Shown here: one piece after another, positions 36,511-46,361 of the stretch
How positions within the stretch are numbered: position 1 is the stretch's first letter
Layout: the number at the start of each line of letters is the position of its first letter
Assembly: GCA_963751695.1 (NCBI GenBank)
Contig: CAVVVP010000002.1
Coordinates: 186,001 to 250,000 of the forward strand
Direction: 5' to 3'
Length of the DNA: 64,000 nucleotides
From: SZUA-22 sp963751695
GTDB lineage: Bacteria > Bacteroidota > Ignavibacteria > Ignavibacteriales > Melioribacteraceae
Translations under genes and position numbers: made by a program
Notes under the pieces: generated by a model
The model's database searches: none
Told to the model about the DNA's origin: nothing
What the model saw: the letters and a program-made list of their open reading frames with translations, nothing else

Positions 36511-39500
36511 TTACTCTGACTTTTCTATACGGATTGAACAAGTATAATCACCAATGATAAAATCTTGAAATGAGCCTTTACTGGGCTCACCTTGCTCAAT
36601 CAAATCAGCTAAAGTTTCATTCATAATATAATCAGAAAATTTATAAATAAAAGTACTTAATTCATTATCTGTTTTATAAGTTATTTTAATTTTATCCATT
36701 ACATCAAAACCAGAATCTTTTCTGATGTTTTGGATTCTATTTACTATCTCTCTTGCATACCCTTCAGCTATCAATTCCTCTGTTAATTCTGAGTCGATGG
36801 CCACAGTAATTCCCTCCTCAGATTCAACTACCCAGCCTTCGATCTCAGAATTGATGATCTCAACATCATCAGTAGCTAGGTTTACTTCATTACCATCAAC
36901 TTTAATAGTAATCTGTTTTTCATTCTCTAAATGGCTAATCTGCTCTTTACTGAGTTGAGTAATTTGAACAGCTACTGGTTTAACAAGTTTACCAAGTTTT
37001 GGTCCCAGAGTTTAAAATTGGCTTTCGCTGATTTGTTTACAATTGAGGAATCATCTTCCAAAACAACCAATTCTTTGATATTAACTTCTTCGAGAATAAC
37101 ATCCTGCATGTAGCTCACTGCATCTCTATTCTCTTTACTAATGGCGACCATTATTCTGCTCAACGGTTGTCTTACTTTTAAATTTGACTTAGCTCTCATT
37201 GCTCGTGTTAAGTAAACAACTTTCTGAGCAATAGACATCTTTTCTTCAAGCTGTTTATCAATGTAAGACGCTTTTGGATATTCGCTTAAGTGAACTGATT
37301 CGTATTTATCAGTATTTGCAATCTTATTCAGATTCTGATACAGCTCCTCTGCAACAAACGGTGCAAAAGGTGAGATCAATTTAGAAACAGTCATCAAGCA
37401 TTCGTACAGAGTTTGATAAGCAGAGAGTTTGTTTTCGCTAATCTCAGCTTTCCAGAATCTTCTTCGAGAACGACGGACATACCAGTTTGATAGCTCATCA
37501 ATTGCAAACTGTTGAACCTCTCTGGCAGCTTTCGTAACATCATAACTGTCCATCAGAGATTCATAGTTCTTTACTAATGTATTGAGTTTAGATATTATCC
37601 ATCTATCGATCTCTTGTCTTTCGACATGAGGGATCTGCCCTTTGCTAAGATCAACTTGGTCAATATTCGCATATAATGCAAAGAAAGAATATGTATTAGT
37701 TAATGTACCGAAGAATTTTCTCTGAACTTCAGCAATTCCTTCCTCATCAAAAAGAGTTGGTTTCCATGGAGGAGATGTTGTTACGAGATACCACCTTGTT
37801 ACATCTGCTCCATATTTTTCAAATAACTGAAATGGGTCAACCGAGTTGCCCTTACTCTTGGACATTTTCATTCCAGCTTTATCAAGAATTAATTCGTTTA
37901 CAATCAGGTTTTTATATGTAATACTATCGAAAAGCATCGTACCAATTGCATGCATAGTATAAAACCAACCTCTCGTTTGGTCTATACCTTCGCAGATAAA
38001 ATCGCAAGGATAGTTGTTTTCGAATAACTCTTTGTTCTCAAAAGGATAGTGATATTGTGCAAATGGCATTGAACCAGAATCGAACCAGACGTCAATCAAT
38101 TCTGGAGTACGTTTATATACTTTACCATTTCGTTCAAACATCACTTCATCAACAAATGGTTTATGAAGATCAATTTCTTCTTCACTTAATTCTCCAACAG
38201 AAATCCTCTTTCCATCTCTTTCAACGAATCCTTGTTTTAATTCTTCAATACTGCCAACAACAATTTTATCTTCATCATCACTTAGCCAAATTGGAAGTGG
38301 AGTTGCCCAGAATCTGTCTCTTGATAAAGCCCAATCCTTATTTTCCTCAAGCCAGTTGCCAAATCTTCCACTGCCGACTTCTGTGGGTTGCCAATTAATC
38401 TCTTTATTCAAAGCAACCATTCTGTCAGAAACAGATGTAGTTTTGATAAACCAAGACTCACGTGCATAGTAAATAACTGGAACGTTATCAAACCTCCAGC
38501 TAAATGGATAGGAGTGAACAATGGTTTCTTTCTTATATAGTTGACCCTTCTCCTTTAATTTCATAATAATTTCTAAATCTGCGTCTTTTACAAATTGTCC
38601 CTCAAAATCAGTTATCTCTTTTGTGAACTTTCCACCACCAGTTACTGGTTGCAAAAATGGGAGATCATATTTCTTTGAAAGTTCGTAGTCGTCCGCACCA
38701 AATGCAGGGGCAATGTGAACAATACCCGATCCATCTTCGGTACTCACAAAATCTGCCTCAACAACGTAAAAACCTATCTTATCAACAGAACAATAATCAA
38801 ATAATTGAGAATAAGTCTGACCAGCGAGATCACTTCCCTTATAACTCTCGATGATCTCATAATCGTTTTTTAAAACTGAAATTCTTTCTTTTGCTAGAAC
38901 AAGATATTTATCATCAGTTTTTACTTTAACATATTCAACATCAGGGCCAACGGCAAGAGCCACATTTGAGATCAATGTCCAAGGCGTTGTTGTCCAAACA
39001 AGAAAAAAAGTATCACCTTCTTTGCTGAGGTCGGAATCTTCCAATTTCATCATAACAAAAACGGATGGATCTTTAGTTTCTTTATATCCGAGGGCTAGTT
39101 CGTGAGAAGATAGAACAGTTTCAGATCTTGGACATTGGGGAACAATCTTATAATCTTTGTATATCAATCCTTTTTTGAACAGTTCAGAAAGAGCCCACCA
39201 TACTGATTCAATGTAATCATTTTCACAAGTTACGTATGCATCTTCAAGATCTATCCAGTAACCCATGCGAGTTGTCATCTTTTCCCAAAGGTCTTTGTAG
39301 GTAAATACAGACTTTTTACATTCAGCATTGTACCTGGCTACACCAAATTCTGGTATCTCACTTTTATTCTTAATACCTAAATGCTTTTCAACTTCAATTT
39401 CAACTGGAAGTCCATGCGTATCCCAACCAGCCTTCCTATTGACTTTATATCCTTTCAAAGTTTTATATCGGCATACTAAATCTTTGAGAGTTCTAGACAT

Positions 39501-39677
39501 TACATGGTGAATGCCAGGTTTTCCATTGGCAGTTGGTGGACCTTCATAAAACGTAAATGTTTGAGAATCTACTCTTGATGAAATACTTTTTTCAAAAATT
39601 TTGTTCTCTTCCCAATATTTGAGAATTTCTTCTTCAATCTTTGGATAATTTATTTTTCCGTCGAACTGCTTATACAT
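36511..39677 (-). CDS. ileS: Isoleucyl-tRNA synthetase, one frameshift near the C-terminus
   Basis: Class I synthetase of about 1055 residues, long form as in Bacteroidota. HIGH motif as PGIHHVMSRTLKD (GPPTANGKPGIHHV), editing-domain blocks (TTTPWTLISNVALAVG, SGIVHIAPAFGADD), KMSKSKGNSVDP, and a tRNA-binding C-terminal domain. The main frame runs from 39677 to about 37010, where LWDQNLVNLLNQ-stop replaces the expected reading; inserting one base in TTTAAACTC restores TLGPKLGKLVKPVAVQITQLSKEQ and links to the C-terminal piece (IDSELTEELIAEGYAREIVNRIQN) ending at 36511. As ileS is essential, this is most likely a sequence error. Confidence 0.96.
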
Positions 39678-39705
39678 CTTATCTCTTTATGCTATAATGG
39701 TAATT

Positions 39706-40326
39706 TTAATTTTCTTCAGTTTCATATTTATTGATCAAATCTCTTTCAACTTGAATAAACTCTTTTAGTTGAGTTTCTATATGCTTCTTACGCTGTGTAA
39801 TTTCTTCAACTTTTTTTTGTGCATCAAACACTATTTGATCTGCCCTTAATCTTGCATCTTTTAAAATCAGGTCAGCTTGATCTCCAACATCATATTTTTT
39901 CTCAACAATGCCTTCCTCTGTTTCTTCTTCGGTTTCAATAAATCCTAATCTGAGGTGAGCAACCTCGGAAACAGCCATTCCAAACAATGCCATCGAACCA
40001 AGCACAATATTTCTAAGTGAATATAAAATTAAATTTTCTGTAATAAGATCATTCACACCAAAGTAGTTGCTGAATAATCCAATCATAAAAACACTGATAA
40101 TAACTGAGGCAACAATAACTGAAAAGACCAATTTACCTCCATAATTCCAACCAAGGGTTCTGTCGATTTGCCACCCGCATGCAAATGTTAATATCGATAG
40201 GACAAACCAAACTGTAAAGCCATGCGTAGAGTTATCAAAAATATCCGTACTCAGAAAATTTGATGCAAATAAAAATATTGCTATTAACACAGGGAGCAAA
40301 AAATATGTATTTTTTCTTTCCATCAC
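39706..40326 (-). CDS. Four-helix membrane protein with C-terminal coiled coil, unknown
   Basis: 206 residues. Four hydrophobic segments at about 7-27, 36-55, 66-86 and 103-123, then a soluble tail at about 130-206 with a long charged helix (ADLILKDARLRADQIVFDAQKKVEEITQRKKHIET). The tail resembles the DivIVA-type coil encoded two genes upstream (IKEAEIKANQLIEKAKNEAE). It overlaps the purine nucleoside phosphorylase gene by 4 bases and precedes ileS by 28. No family was recognised. A role at the division site together with DivIVA is a guess from context and the shared coil style. Confidence 0.7.
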   Translation of the reverse strand: MMERKNTYFLLPVLIAIFLFASNFLSTDIFDNSTHGFTVWFVLSILTFACGWQIDRTLGWNYGGKLVFSVIVASVIISVFMIGLFSNYFGVNDLITENLILYSLRNIVLGSMALFGMAVSEVAHLRLGFIETEEETEEGIVEKKYDVGDQADLILKDARLRADQIVFDAQKKVEEITQRKKHIETQLKEFIQVERDLINKYETEEN

Positions 40327-41144
40327 AATTTCCTTATAACTTCCTTCATTATTAAAGTCATTTTAGGTTCTGCATTGTTTGCAGCTTCAATAATTTCCTC
40401 TACATTAACTTTCTGCAGTGACTCTGGGAAACATTCATCAGTTATAATACTGAAACCTAAAACTTTCATTCCCATATGGTTTGCGACAATGTTCTCTGGA
40501 ATAGTTGACATTCCAACTACATCTGCGCCAATAGTCCTTAAAAATCTATACTCAGCACGAGTCTCTAAATTTGGGCCAGGAACCGCAACGTAAACCCCTT
40601 TTTGAATCTTAATTTTATTCTCGAGTGCAACCTCTTCTGCTAACTTGATAAGATCAGAATTATAAGGTTCGCTCATATCTGGAAATCTGGGGCCGAACTC
40701 ATCTTCATTTTTACCGATAAGTGGATTATCACAAAGTAGGTTAATATGATCAGCCATTATCATTAAATCGCCTCTACGATATATCGGATTCATACCGCCG
40801 CAAGCATTAGAAACCAATAAAGTTTCAACTCCCAGTTTTTTCATTACTCTTACTGGGTATGTGATCTGCTTCATGGAGTAACCTTCGTAGAAATGAAATC
40901 TTCCCTGCATTGTCACAACATTCTTACCGCCAAGTCTTCCAAAGATCAGTTTGCCTTTATGTGATTCAACGGTAGAAAGAGGAAAATGAGGTAGTTGATC
41001 GTAATCAATTTCATGGTCAATTTCTATTTCGCTTACAAGTCCTCCTAAGCCGGTACCAAGTATAATCCCAACATCATACGTGTCAGTTGTCTTTGTTCTG
41101 ATAATCTTAAGCGTTTCTTCGATCATAGCAAGCAATTCACTCAT
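40323..41144 (-). CDS. punA: Purine nucleoside phosphorylase (trimeric type)
   Basis: 273 residues. It splits purine nucleosides with phosphate to base and ribose-1-phosphate. Family signatures: GIILGTGLGGL (phosphate-binding Ser replaced by Thr-Gly loop usual in this group), FPLSTVESHKGKLIFGRLGGKNVVTMQGRFHFYEGY, LLVSNACGGMNP and MSTIPENIVANHMGMKVLGFSIITD. This is the PNP-II type (PunA/DeoD2), not the hexameric DeoD. The start overlaps divIVA by 4 bases and the stop overlaps the membrane protein gene by 4. Confidence 0.93.
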   Translation of the reverse strand: MSELLAMIEETLKIIRTKTTDTYDVGIILGTGLGGLVSEIEIDHEIDYDQLPHFPLSTVESHKGKLIFGRLGGKNVVTMQGRFHFYEGYSMKQITYPVRVMKKLGVETLLVSNACGGMNPIYRRGDLMIMADHINLLCDNPLIGKNEDEFGPRFPDMSEPYNSDLIKLAEEVALENKIKIQKGVYVAVPGPNLETRAEYRFLRTIGADVVGMSTIPENIVANHMGMKVLGFSIITDECFPESLQKVNVEEIIEAANNAEPKMTLIMKEVIRKL

Positions 41145-41674
41145 AATAATTTCTCCAGAACATCATCTTCATCAATTGCAGATTTTTTATCAGCATCTTT
41201 ACTTAAAACTGGATTTCCACTATCTATTGAAGCTATTCCCATATTTATAATACTAGATTGAGTTTCAACCATTGCTTTTAGTTTTGCGATCAATAAATTC
41301 TTTTCTTCCTTTAATTTAAGTACAGAACTTCGCACAAGCTCAGCTTCATTTTTTGCTTTTTCAATCAATTGGTTAGCTTTAATCTCTGCCTCTTTGATAA
41401 TAAGCTGATTTTGTTTTTTTGCTGACTCTACTGATCTGCTGGATGACTCTTGAGCATTCAGCAATGTTGACTGCAGTGATTTTTCAAGTTTCTTGAATTC
41501 GGTTATCTCTTCCGCATTTTGATCCATTTGTGAGACTAACTTATCGTTCTCTTTCTGTAATTTTTCAACCTCTGCGGCAAGTGATTCGAGAAATGCTCTT
41601 ACCTCTTCCTTATCGTATCCATAAAGTGATTTTGAGAACTCTTGTGCCTTAATACTGAAAGGATTGAATTTCAT
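41141..41674 (-). CDS. divIVA: DivIVA-family cell-division/polarity protein
   Basis: About 177 residues from ATG 41674 (MKFNPFSIKAQEFSKSLYGYDKEEVRAFLE); GGAGGG just before it lies inside the last codons of yggS, whose stop overlaps the ATG. The first 60 residues are the DivIVA N-terminal domain (SIKAQEFSKSLYGYDKEEVRAFLESLAAEVEKL), the rest a parallel coiled coil. DivIVA/GpsB proteins sense curved membrane and recruit division or growth proteins. Pairing yggS-divIVA is known from many bacteria and supports the call. Confidence 0.9.
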   Translation of the reverse strand: MKFNPFSIKAQEFSKSLYGYDKEEVRAFLESLAAEVEKLQKENDKLVSQMDQNAEEITEFKKLEKSLQSTLLNAQESSSRSVESAKKQNQLIIKEAEIKANQLIEKAKNEAELVRSSVLKLKEEKNLLIAKLKAMVETQSSIINMGIASIDSGNPVLSKDADKKSAIDEDDVLEKLL

Positions 41675-42372
41675 AATTCCCTCCAATTTTTAGAAGTATC
41701 TCTCTCGCCAAAAATTGCTGTTCCGATTCGAAGCATTGTTGATCCTTCCTCAATTGCTATTTTATAATCATTGGTCATTCCCATTGATAGTTCGATTATC
41801 TCTTTATGTGAACTATTAATTTTTTCTTTCATTTCTCTAAGTTTTTCAAACGTCTTTCTGATTAAAACCTCATCTGCAGTATATGGGGCCATTGTCATTA
41901 AACCTTTTACTTCAATATTCTGAAGTTCGGCACATTTATCAATTAGTCTTTCTACATCCTGATAATCAGAGAGCCCGAACTTTGATTCTTCAACAGAAGT
42001 ATTCACCTCTAATAGAATCTTTTTTTGAATTTCTTTTTGCTGAGCCTTATTATTTATTTCATTTGCTAACTGTAGAGAATCAACTGAGTGAATATACTCA
42101 GCCGAGTCAACAACGTATTTCACTTTATTTTTTTGAAGGTGCCCAAGAAAATGCCAATAAAAGTTGCCTTTAATTAGTTTACTTTTATCACGAAGATCTT
42201 GAGCCTTATTTTCTCCAAAGTTAAAAATTCCAGTATCAAATGCTTCTTTTATCAGTTCAATAGGTTTAGTTTTGGAGACCGCAATAACAATTATTTCTTC
42301 AAAATTTCGCCCACAATTTCTGCATATATCCTTGATCGAACCGTTAATTATGTGAACGTTTTCAGTTATCAT
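41671..42372 (-). CDS. yggS: YggS-family pyridoxal-phosphate homeostasis protein
   Basis: 233 residues, alanine-racemase-like TIM barrel without a second domain. VIAVSKTKPIELIKEAFDTGIFNFGENKAQDLRDK carries the PLP lysine (SKTK) and the FGENKAQ motif; FLGHLQKNKVKYVV, EVNTSVEESKFGL, LMTMAP and LSMGMTNDYKIAIEEGSTMLRIGTAIFGER complete the family. It binds PLP and keeps vitamin B6 and amino-acid pools in balance rather than acting as an enzyme. First gene of an operon running to rluD at 34170. Confidence 0.95.
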   Translation of the reverse strand: MITENVHIINGSIKDICRNCGRNFEEIIVIAVSKTKPIELIKEAFDTGIFNFGENKAQDLRDKSKLIKGNFYWHFLGHLQKNKVKYVVDSAEYIHSVDSLQLANEINNKAQQKEIQKKILLEVNTSVEESKFGLSDYQDVERLIDKCAELQNIEVKGLMTMAPYTADEVLIRKTFEKLREMKEKINSSHKEIIELSMGMTNDYKIAIEEGSTMLRIGTAIFGERDTSKNWREL

Positions 42373-42430
42373 TTCAAAAAAAATTAAGGAAAGAATTTAT
42401 CGTTTTAATGGTTAAAAATCAATTTAAAAC

Positions 42431-42457
42431 AAAATAAAAAGGGGGATACAATCCCCC
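42431..42457 (-). terminator. Rho-independent terminator after nrdJ
   Basis: GGGGGAT, loop ACA, ATCCCCC (42441-42457); on the minus strand it is followed by TTTTTATTTT. It lies 26 bases past the stop of nrdJ, and ends that transcript before yggS. Confidence 0.8.
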
Positions 42458-42482
42458 TCACTAAACAATCAAAAATCAAATT

Positions 42483-45400
42483 TTAACTACAACCTGTTGT
42501 TGATCCGCAAGTGTTGCACTTTAGACATGTGCCGTTTCTAACCATCGTCATGCTTCCACACTCTGGACAGATATCCCCAGTATAACCGCGTTCTTGAGCT
42601 TTCTGCCTTTCTTTTTGCATAACGTATGCTTGGCTCTTAACCTGATTCAATTCTCTGTCGTTTTTCTCAATGGATACTGTTTCACCTTTATCAACAGGAA
42701 CAGGTTCTTTATCCAAAAGAATCGTTCGTTCACTAATTACTTCTTCACCCTCAAATTCAGGTTCAACAATGCGAAGATGATCACTACTCGTTTTAGCTGC
42801 TTCATCTTCATTCACATGAGCCAGATCTTCCCTACCTAAATATGTGACAGCCAATTCACGGAATATATAATCTATAACCGAAGTTGACATTTTGATTCTT
42901 TTGTGTCCTGAAACGGGACCGCTCGGTTCAAACCTTGTGAAGATGAATGCATCTACGAACTCCTCGAGGGGAACTCCATGCTGCAAACCAAGTGAAATTG
43001 CTATTGCAAAGTTGTTCAGAAGGCTTCTATAGGCGGCCCCTTCCTTTGCCATGTCAATAAATATCTCACCAAGTTCACCGTTATTATATTCACCAGTTCT
43101 AATATAAACTGACTGTCCATTAATTTTAACTTTTTGAGTATATCCTTCTCTTCTATCTGGTAGCCTTCTACGTTTTGCAATATACCTGTGAACAATTTTT
43201 TCAGCTACTCTTACAAGATCAACTTTTTCTTTTGCTTCAATTATTTCTTCTACAAAATCATCTTCTTCAACAGCAGTATTTAAAGGTTGTGAAAGTTTTG
43301 ATCCATCTCGATATAATGCCTGCGCTTTGATTCCAAGCTGCCATGATTTTACATATGCATCTTTCACTTCATCAATTGAAGCACTATTTGGGAAATTTAT
43401 GGTTTTGGATATTGCACCGGATATGAATGGTTGTGCTGCAGCCATCATATTGATGTGACCATCTGGAGAAATGTATCTTAATCCTTTCTTCCCACATTTA
43501 TTTGCACAATCAAATACAGGGTAATGTTCTTGTTTTAAGAAAGGAGCACCTTCAATTGTCATTGTACCACAGACGTAATCATTTGCAGCAACTATTTCCG
43601 TTTTTGAAAAACCTAAAAATTCCAAAATACTAAAAGTCGGATCATTTAGCTGTTTCTCAGTAAGGTTTAGTTTGTTTTTACAAAAATCGTCTCCCATTGT
43701 ATATCTGTTGAAAGCAAAATCAATTTCAAAAACTGATGGAAGCATTGCTTCAATCTTTGCTAAAAGTTCCTCATTGAATCCTTTTGATTTTAACGAATCA
43801 TGATTAATGATTGGGCAACCCTTTAAACTACCAGCGCCTTTAGCATACTTTTCAATCTCTTTGATCTGCTCTCTATTATAATCCATTTTTTTGAGTGCTG
43901 GGGGGATTGATTGGTTGATGATTTTAAAGTAACCTCCACCAGCGAGTTTTTTAAATTTAACTAACGCAAAATCTGGTTCAATTCCCGTTGTATCGCAATC
44001 CATTACTAGACCAATTGTTCCTGTTGGTGCAAGGACTGTTACTTGTGCATTCCTGAATCCATATTTCGATCCAAGCTCAAGTGCTTTTTCTGCATCCTCT
44101 CGGGCCGCTTCTAGGAGATCGGAAGGACAATACTTTGGATTTATTCCTTTGGGATAAATTGTTAATCCTTCATATTCTTCTCTAGGAACATTATAGGCAG
44201 CTCTCTTATGATTATGAACAACTTTAAGCATATTCTCCTTGTTCATTTCATATTTCTCGAAAGTGCCCAGTTCTTTTGCCATATACGCTGAGGCAGAGTA
44301 TGCTGTCATATGCATAATTGCTGTTACTGCTCCGGTTATGGCTGAGGCTTCTTTACTGTCATAAGGGATTCCTTGTCTCATCAAGAGAGAGCCAAGATTT
44401 GCATAACCAAGGCCCAGAGTTCTGAAATCGTAACTATTTTGCGCAACTTCTTTGCTTGGATACTGAGCCATCATCACACTTATCTCAAGCACGACAGTCC
44501 AAAGATGAGAAGCATGCCTGTACTCATTTATCTTAAACTCTGCGCTTTCATCATTGTAAAATTTGACTAAATTTAATGATGCCAAATTACATGCAGTATC
44601 ATCAAGAAACATATATTCGCTACAAGGATTTGAGGCTTTTATTTCTCCACTATTTACCGATGTATGCCATTCATTTATAGTTGTGTGATATTGAATTCCA
44701 GGATCTGCAGAAGACCATGCAGCAAAACCAATTTCGTCCCAAAGGTCTCTGGCTTTAATAGTTTTCATTGGTTCAGGTTCACGTTCTTCAATTTCTGCTT
44801 TCTTTTTTTCTGTACGAGCAATTAAACTCCAATCACCATCATTTAAAACTGCTGACATGAAACTATTTGTAACCCGAATGGAGTTGTTTGAATTCTGACC
44901 TGACACAGTAGCATATGCTTCTGAGTTCCAGTCTGTATCATACTCTGGAAATTCAATTGATTTGAAACCTAATTTTGCAAGGTGAATTACACGTTCAATG
45001 TAATTCTCTGATATCTTTGCTTTTCTAGCTTCCTTTACGGCCAATTTAAGGTACTGATTAACATGCTTATTAAATCTGTCATTTTCAGGGTGTTCTTTAT
45101 AGCAAGCACTCATAATATTATTAAGATGAAGATTACATAATTGTGAACCAGCTACAACAGCTGCTACTTTTTGCTCTTCAATAACTTTCCAATTGACAAA
45201 TTCTTCTATGTCTGGATGATCAATATCGAGTGTGACCATCTTAGCTGCTCTTCTAGTTGTGCCGCCAGACTTAATAGCTCCGGCAGACCTATCACCAATT
45301 TTCAAAAAAGACATTAGTCCTGATGATTTTCCACCACCACTCAAGGGTTCATTTGCCCCTCTAATATCTGAGAAATTTGTTCCAGTCCCTGAGCCATATT

Positions 45401-46076
45401 TAAACAATCTAGCTTCACGAGTCCACAGATCCATTATTCCGCCTTCATTTACTAAGTCATCACTCACAGATTGAATAAAGCAAGCGTGTGGTTGTGGGTG
45501 TGTATAAGCATCAGTTGATTGAGTCAATTTTCCAGTTTTAAAATCAACATAATAATGACCTTGTGAGGGACCATTTATACCGTAAGCCCAATGTAGTCCT
45601 GTGTTAAACCACTGAGGACTATTTGGGGCTGCCATTTGGTTTGCCAACATATAAACATGTTCATCATAAAATGTTTTTGCATCTTCTTCTGAACTAAAAT
45701 AATTTGCTTTATATCCCCAGTATGTCCAAGTCCCAGCCAATCGGTGAAATACTTGTCGAGAATCATTTTCTGATGAATACCTATCTTTCTCAGGTAATTC
45801 TTCTAATCTTTCTAAATCAGGACTTGATGCCTGAAGCCATTTTGGAATTCCTTTCTCGTTATTCTTTTTTGTTAACCTAGGAACCCCAGCTTTTCTAAAA
45901 TATTTTTGAGCAATTATATCTGTAGCAACTTGAGACCAGCCCTTAGGTACAACAACATCATCCATTTTAAAAACAACAGATCCATCTGTATTCTTAATTT
46001 CTGAGGTTCTTTTCACAAATTCAAACAATTCTAGAGGATCTTTATCAGGGGAGGTAAACAGTCGGGAAAATTTCAT
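42483..46076 (-). CDS. nrdJ: Vitamin B12-dependent ribonucleotide reductase (class II)
   Basis: 1197 residues. Reduces ribonucleotides to deoxyribonucleotides using adenosylcobalamin, so it works with or without oxygen. N-terminal region GWSQVATDIIAQKYFRKAGVP; catalytic barrel with RLFKYGSGTGTNFSDIRG, GTTRRAAKMVTLDIDHPDI, NPCSEYMFLDDTACNLASLNL (active-site Cys), and TVLAPTGTIGLVMDCDTTGIEPDFALV. The C-terminus carries CPECGSMTMVRNGTCLKCNTCGSTTGCS, a zinc ribbon with redox Cys pair typical of this long NrdJ. No B12 riboswitch was seen in the 250 bases before the gene. Monocistronic. Confidence 0.96.
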   Translation of the reverse strand: MKFSRLFTSPDKDPLELFEFVKRTSEIKNTDGSVVFKMDDVVVPKGWSQVATDIIAQKYFRKAGVPRLTKKNNEKGIPKWLQASSPDLERLEELPEKDRYSSENDSRQVFHRLAGTWTYWGYKANYFSSEEDAKTFYDEHVYMLANQMAAPNSPQWFNTGLHWAYGINGPSQGHYYVDFKTGKLTQSTDAYTHPQPHACFIQSVSDDLVNEGGIMDLWTREARLFKYGSGTGTNFSDIRGANEPLSGGGKSSGLMSFLKIGDRSAGAIKSGGTTRRAAKMVTLDIDHPDIEEFVNWKVIEEQKVAAVVAGSQLCNLHLNNIMSACYKEHPENDRFNKHVNQYLKLAVKEARKAKISENYIERVIHLAKLGFKSIEFPEYDTDWNSEAYATVSGQNSNNSIRVTNSFMSAVLNDGDWSLIARTEKKKAEIEEREPEPMKTIKARDLWDEIGFAAWSSADPGIQYHTTINEWHTSVNSGEIKASNPCSEYMFLDDTACNLASLNLVKFYNDESAEFKINEYRHASHLWTVVLEISVMMAQYPSKEVAQNSYDFRTLGLGYANLGSLLMRQGIPYDSKEASAITGAVTAIMHMTAYSASAYMAKELGTFEKYEMNKENMLKVVHNHKRAAYNVPREEYEGLTIYPKGINPKYCPSDLLEAAREDAEKALELGSKYGFRNAQVTVLAPTGTIGLVMDCDTTGIEPDFALVKFKKLAGGGYFKIINQSIPPALKKMDYNREQIKEIEKYAKGAGSLKGCPIINHDSLKSKGFNEELLAKIEAMLPSVFEIDFAFNRYTMGDDFCKNKLNLTEKQLNDPTFSILEFLGFSKTEIVAANDYVCGTMTIEGAPFLKQEHYPVFDCANKCGKKGLRYISPDGHINMMAAAQPFISGAISKTINFPNSASIDEVKDAYVKSWQLGIKAQALYRDGSKLSQPLNTAVEEDDFVEEIIEAKEKVDLVRVAEKIVHRYIAKRRRLPDRREGYTQKVKINGQSVYIRTGEYNNGELGEIFIDMAKEGAAYRSLLNNFAIAISLGLQHGVPLEEFVDAFIFTRFEPSGPVSGHKRIKMSTSVIDYIFRELAVTYLGREDLAHVNEDEAAKTSSDHLRIVEPEFEGEEVISERTILLDKEPVPVDKGETVSIEKNDRELNQVKSQAYVMQKERQKAQERGYTGDICPECGSMTMVRNGTCLKCNTCGSTTGCS

Positions 46077-46314
46077 TAAGACTCCATGTTAAACAATTTT
46101 ATTAAAAATAGATTATAACTCATTATGATACAATAACTTAGAAGTTTTGTTGCGGAGTTGCAAACTTATAGAATTATTGTGGTTGAAAATACCAAATAAT
46201 TATTTTTAAAGCAATTTAATCATTTAACTAACATATAATAATACAATAGGTTTATTATAAATATTCAAAATTTGAGTCAAATATTAAATTTTCGCTAGTA
46301 AAAAAATTATTATA

Positions 46315-46344
46315 TTTATTTTCATTTATTGAAAATAAATGAAA
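46315..46344 (+). repeat. Two overlapping, mutually exclusive hairpins before malQ
   Basis: TTTATTTTCA (46315-46324) pairs with TGAAAATAAA (46330-46339), a 10-base stem; the shifted TTTCATTTATT (46320-46330) pairs with AATAAATGAAA (46334-46344), an 11-base stem. They cannot form together and lie about 10 bases before the GAGG ribosome site. All pairs but a few are A-U, so stability is low; in this AT-rich DNA chance is possible. The rest of 46077-46314 shows nothing clear beyond A/T-rich promoter-like sequence. Confidence 0.5.
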
Positions 46345-46361
46345 GAAGAATTGAGGTTAAA

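Noticed and set aside
38057..38398. Long plus-strand open frame
   Set aside because: It is antisense to ileS, has biased composition (Gln/Leu/His) and no start signal; a shadow of the real gene.
46077..46314. Cobalamin riboswitch before nrdJ
   Set aside because: The B12-box and the conserved helices were not found; the region is plain A/T-rich sequence.
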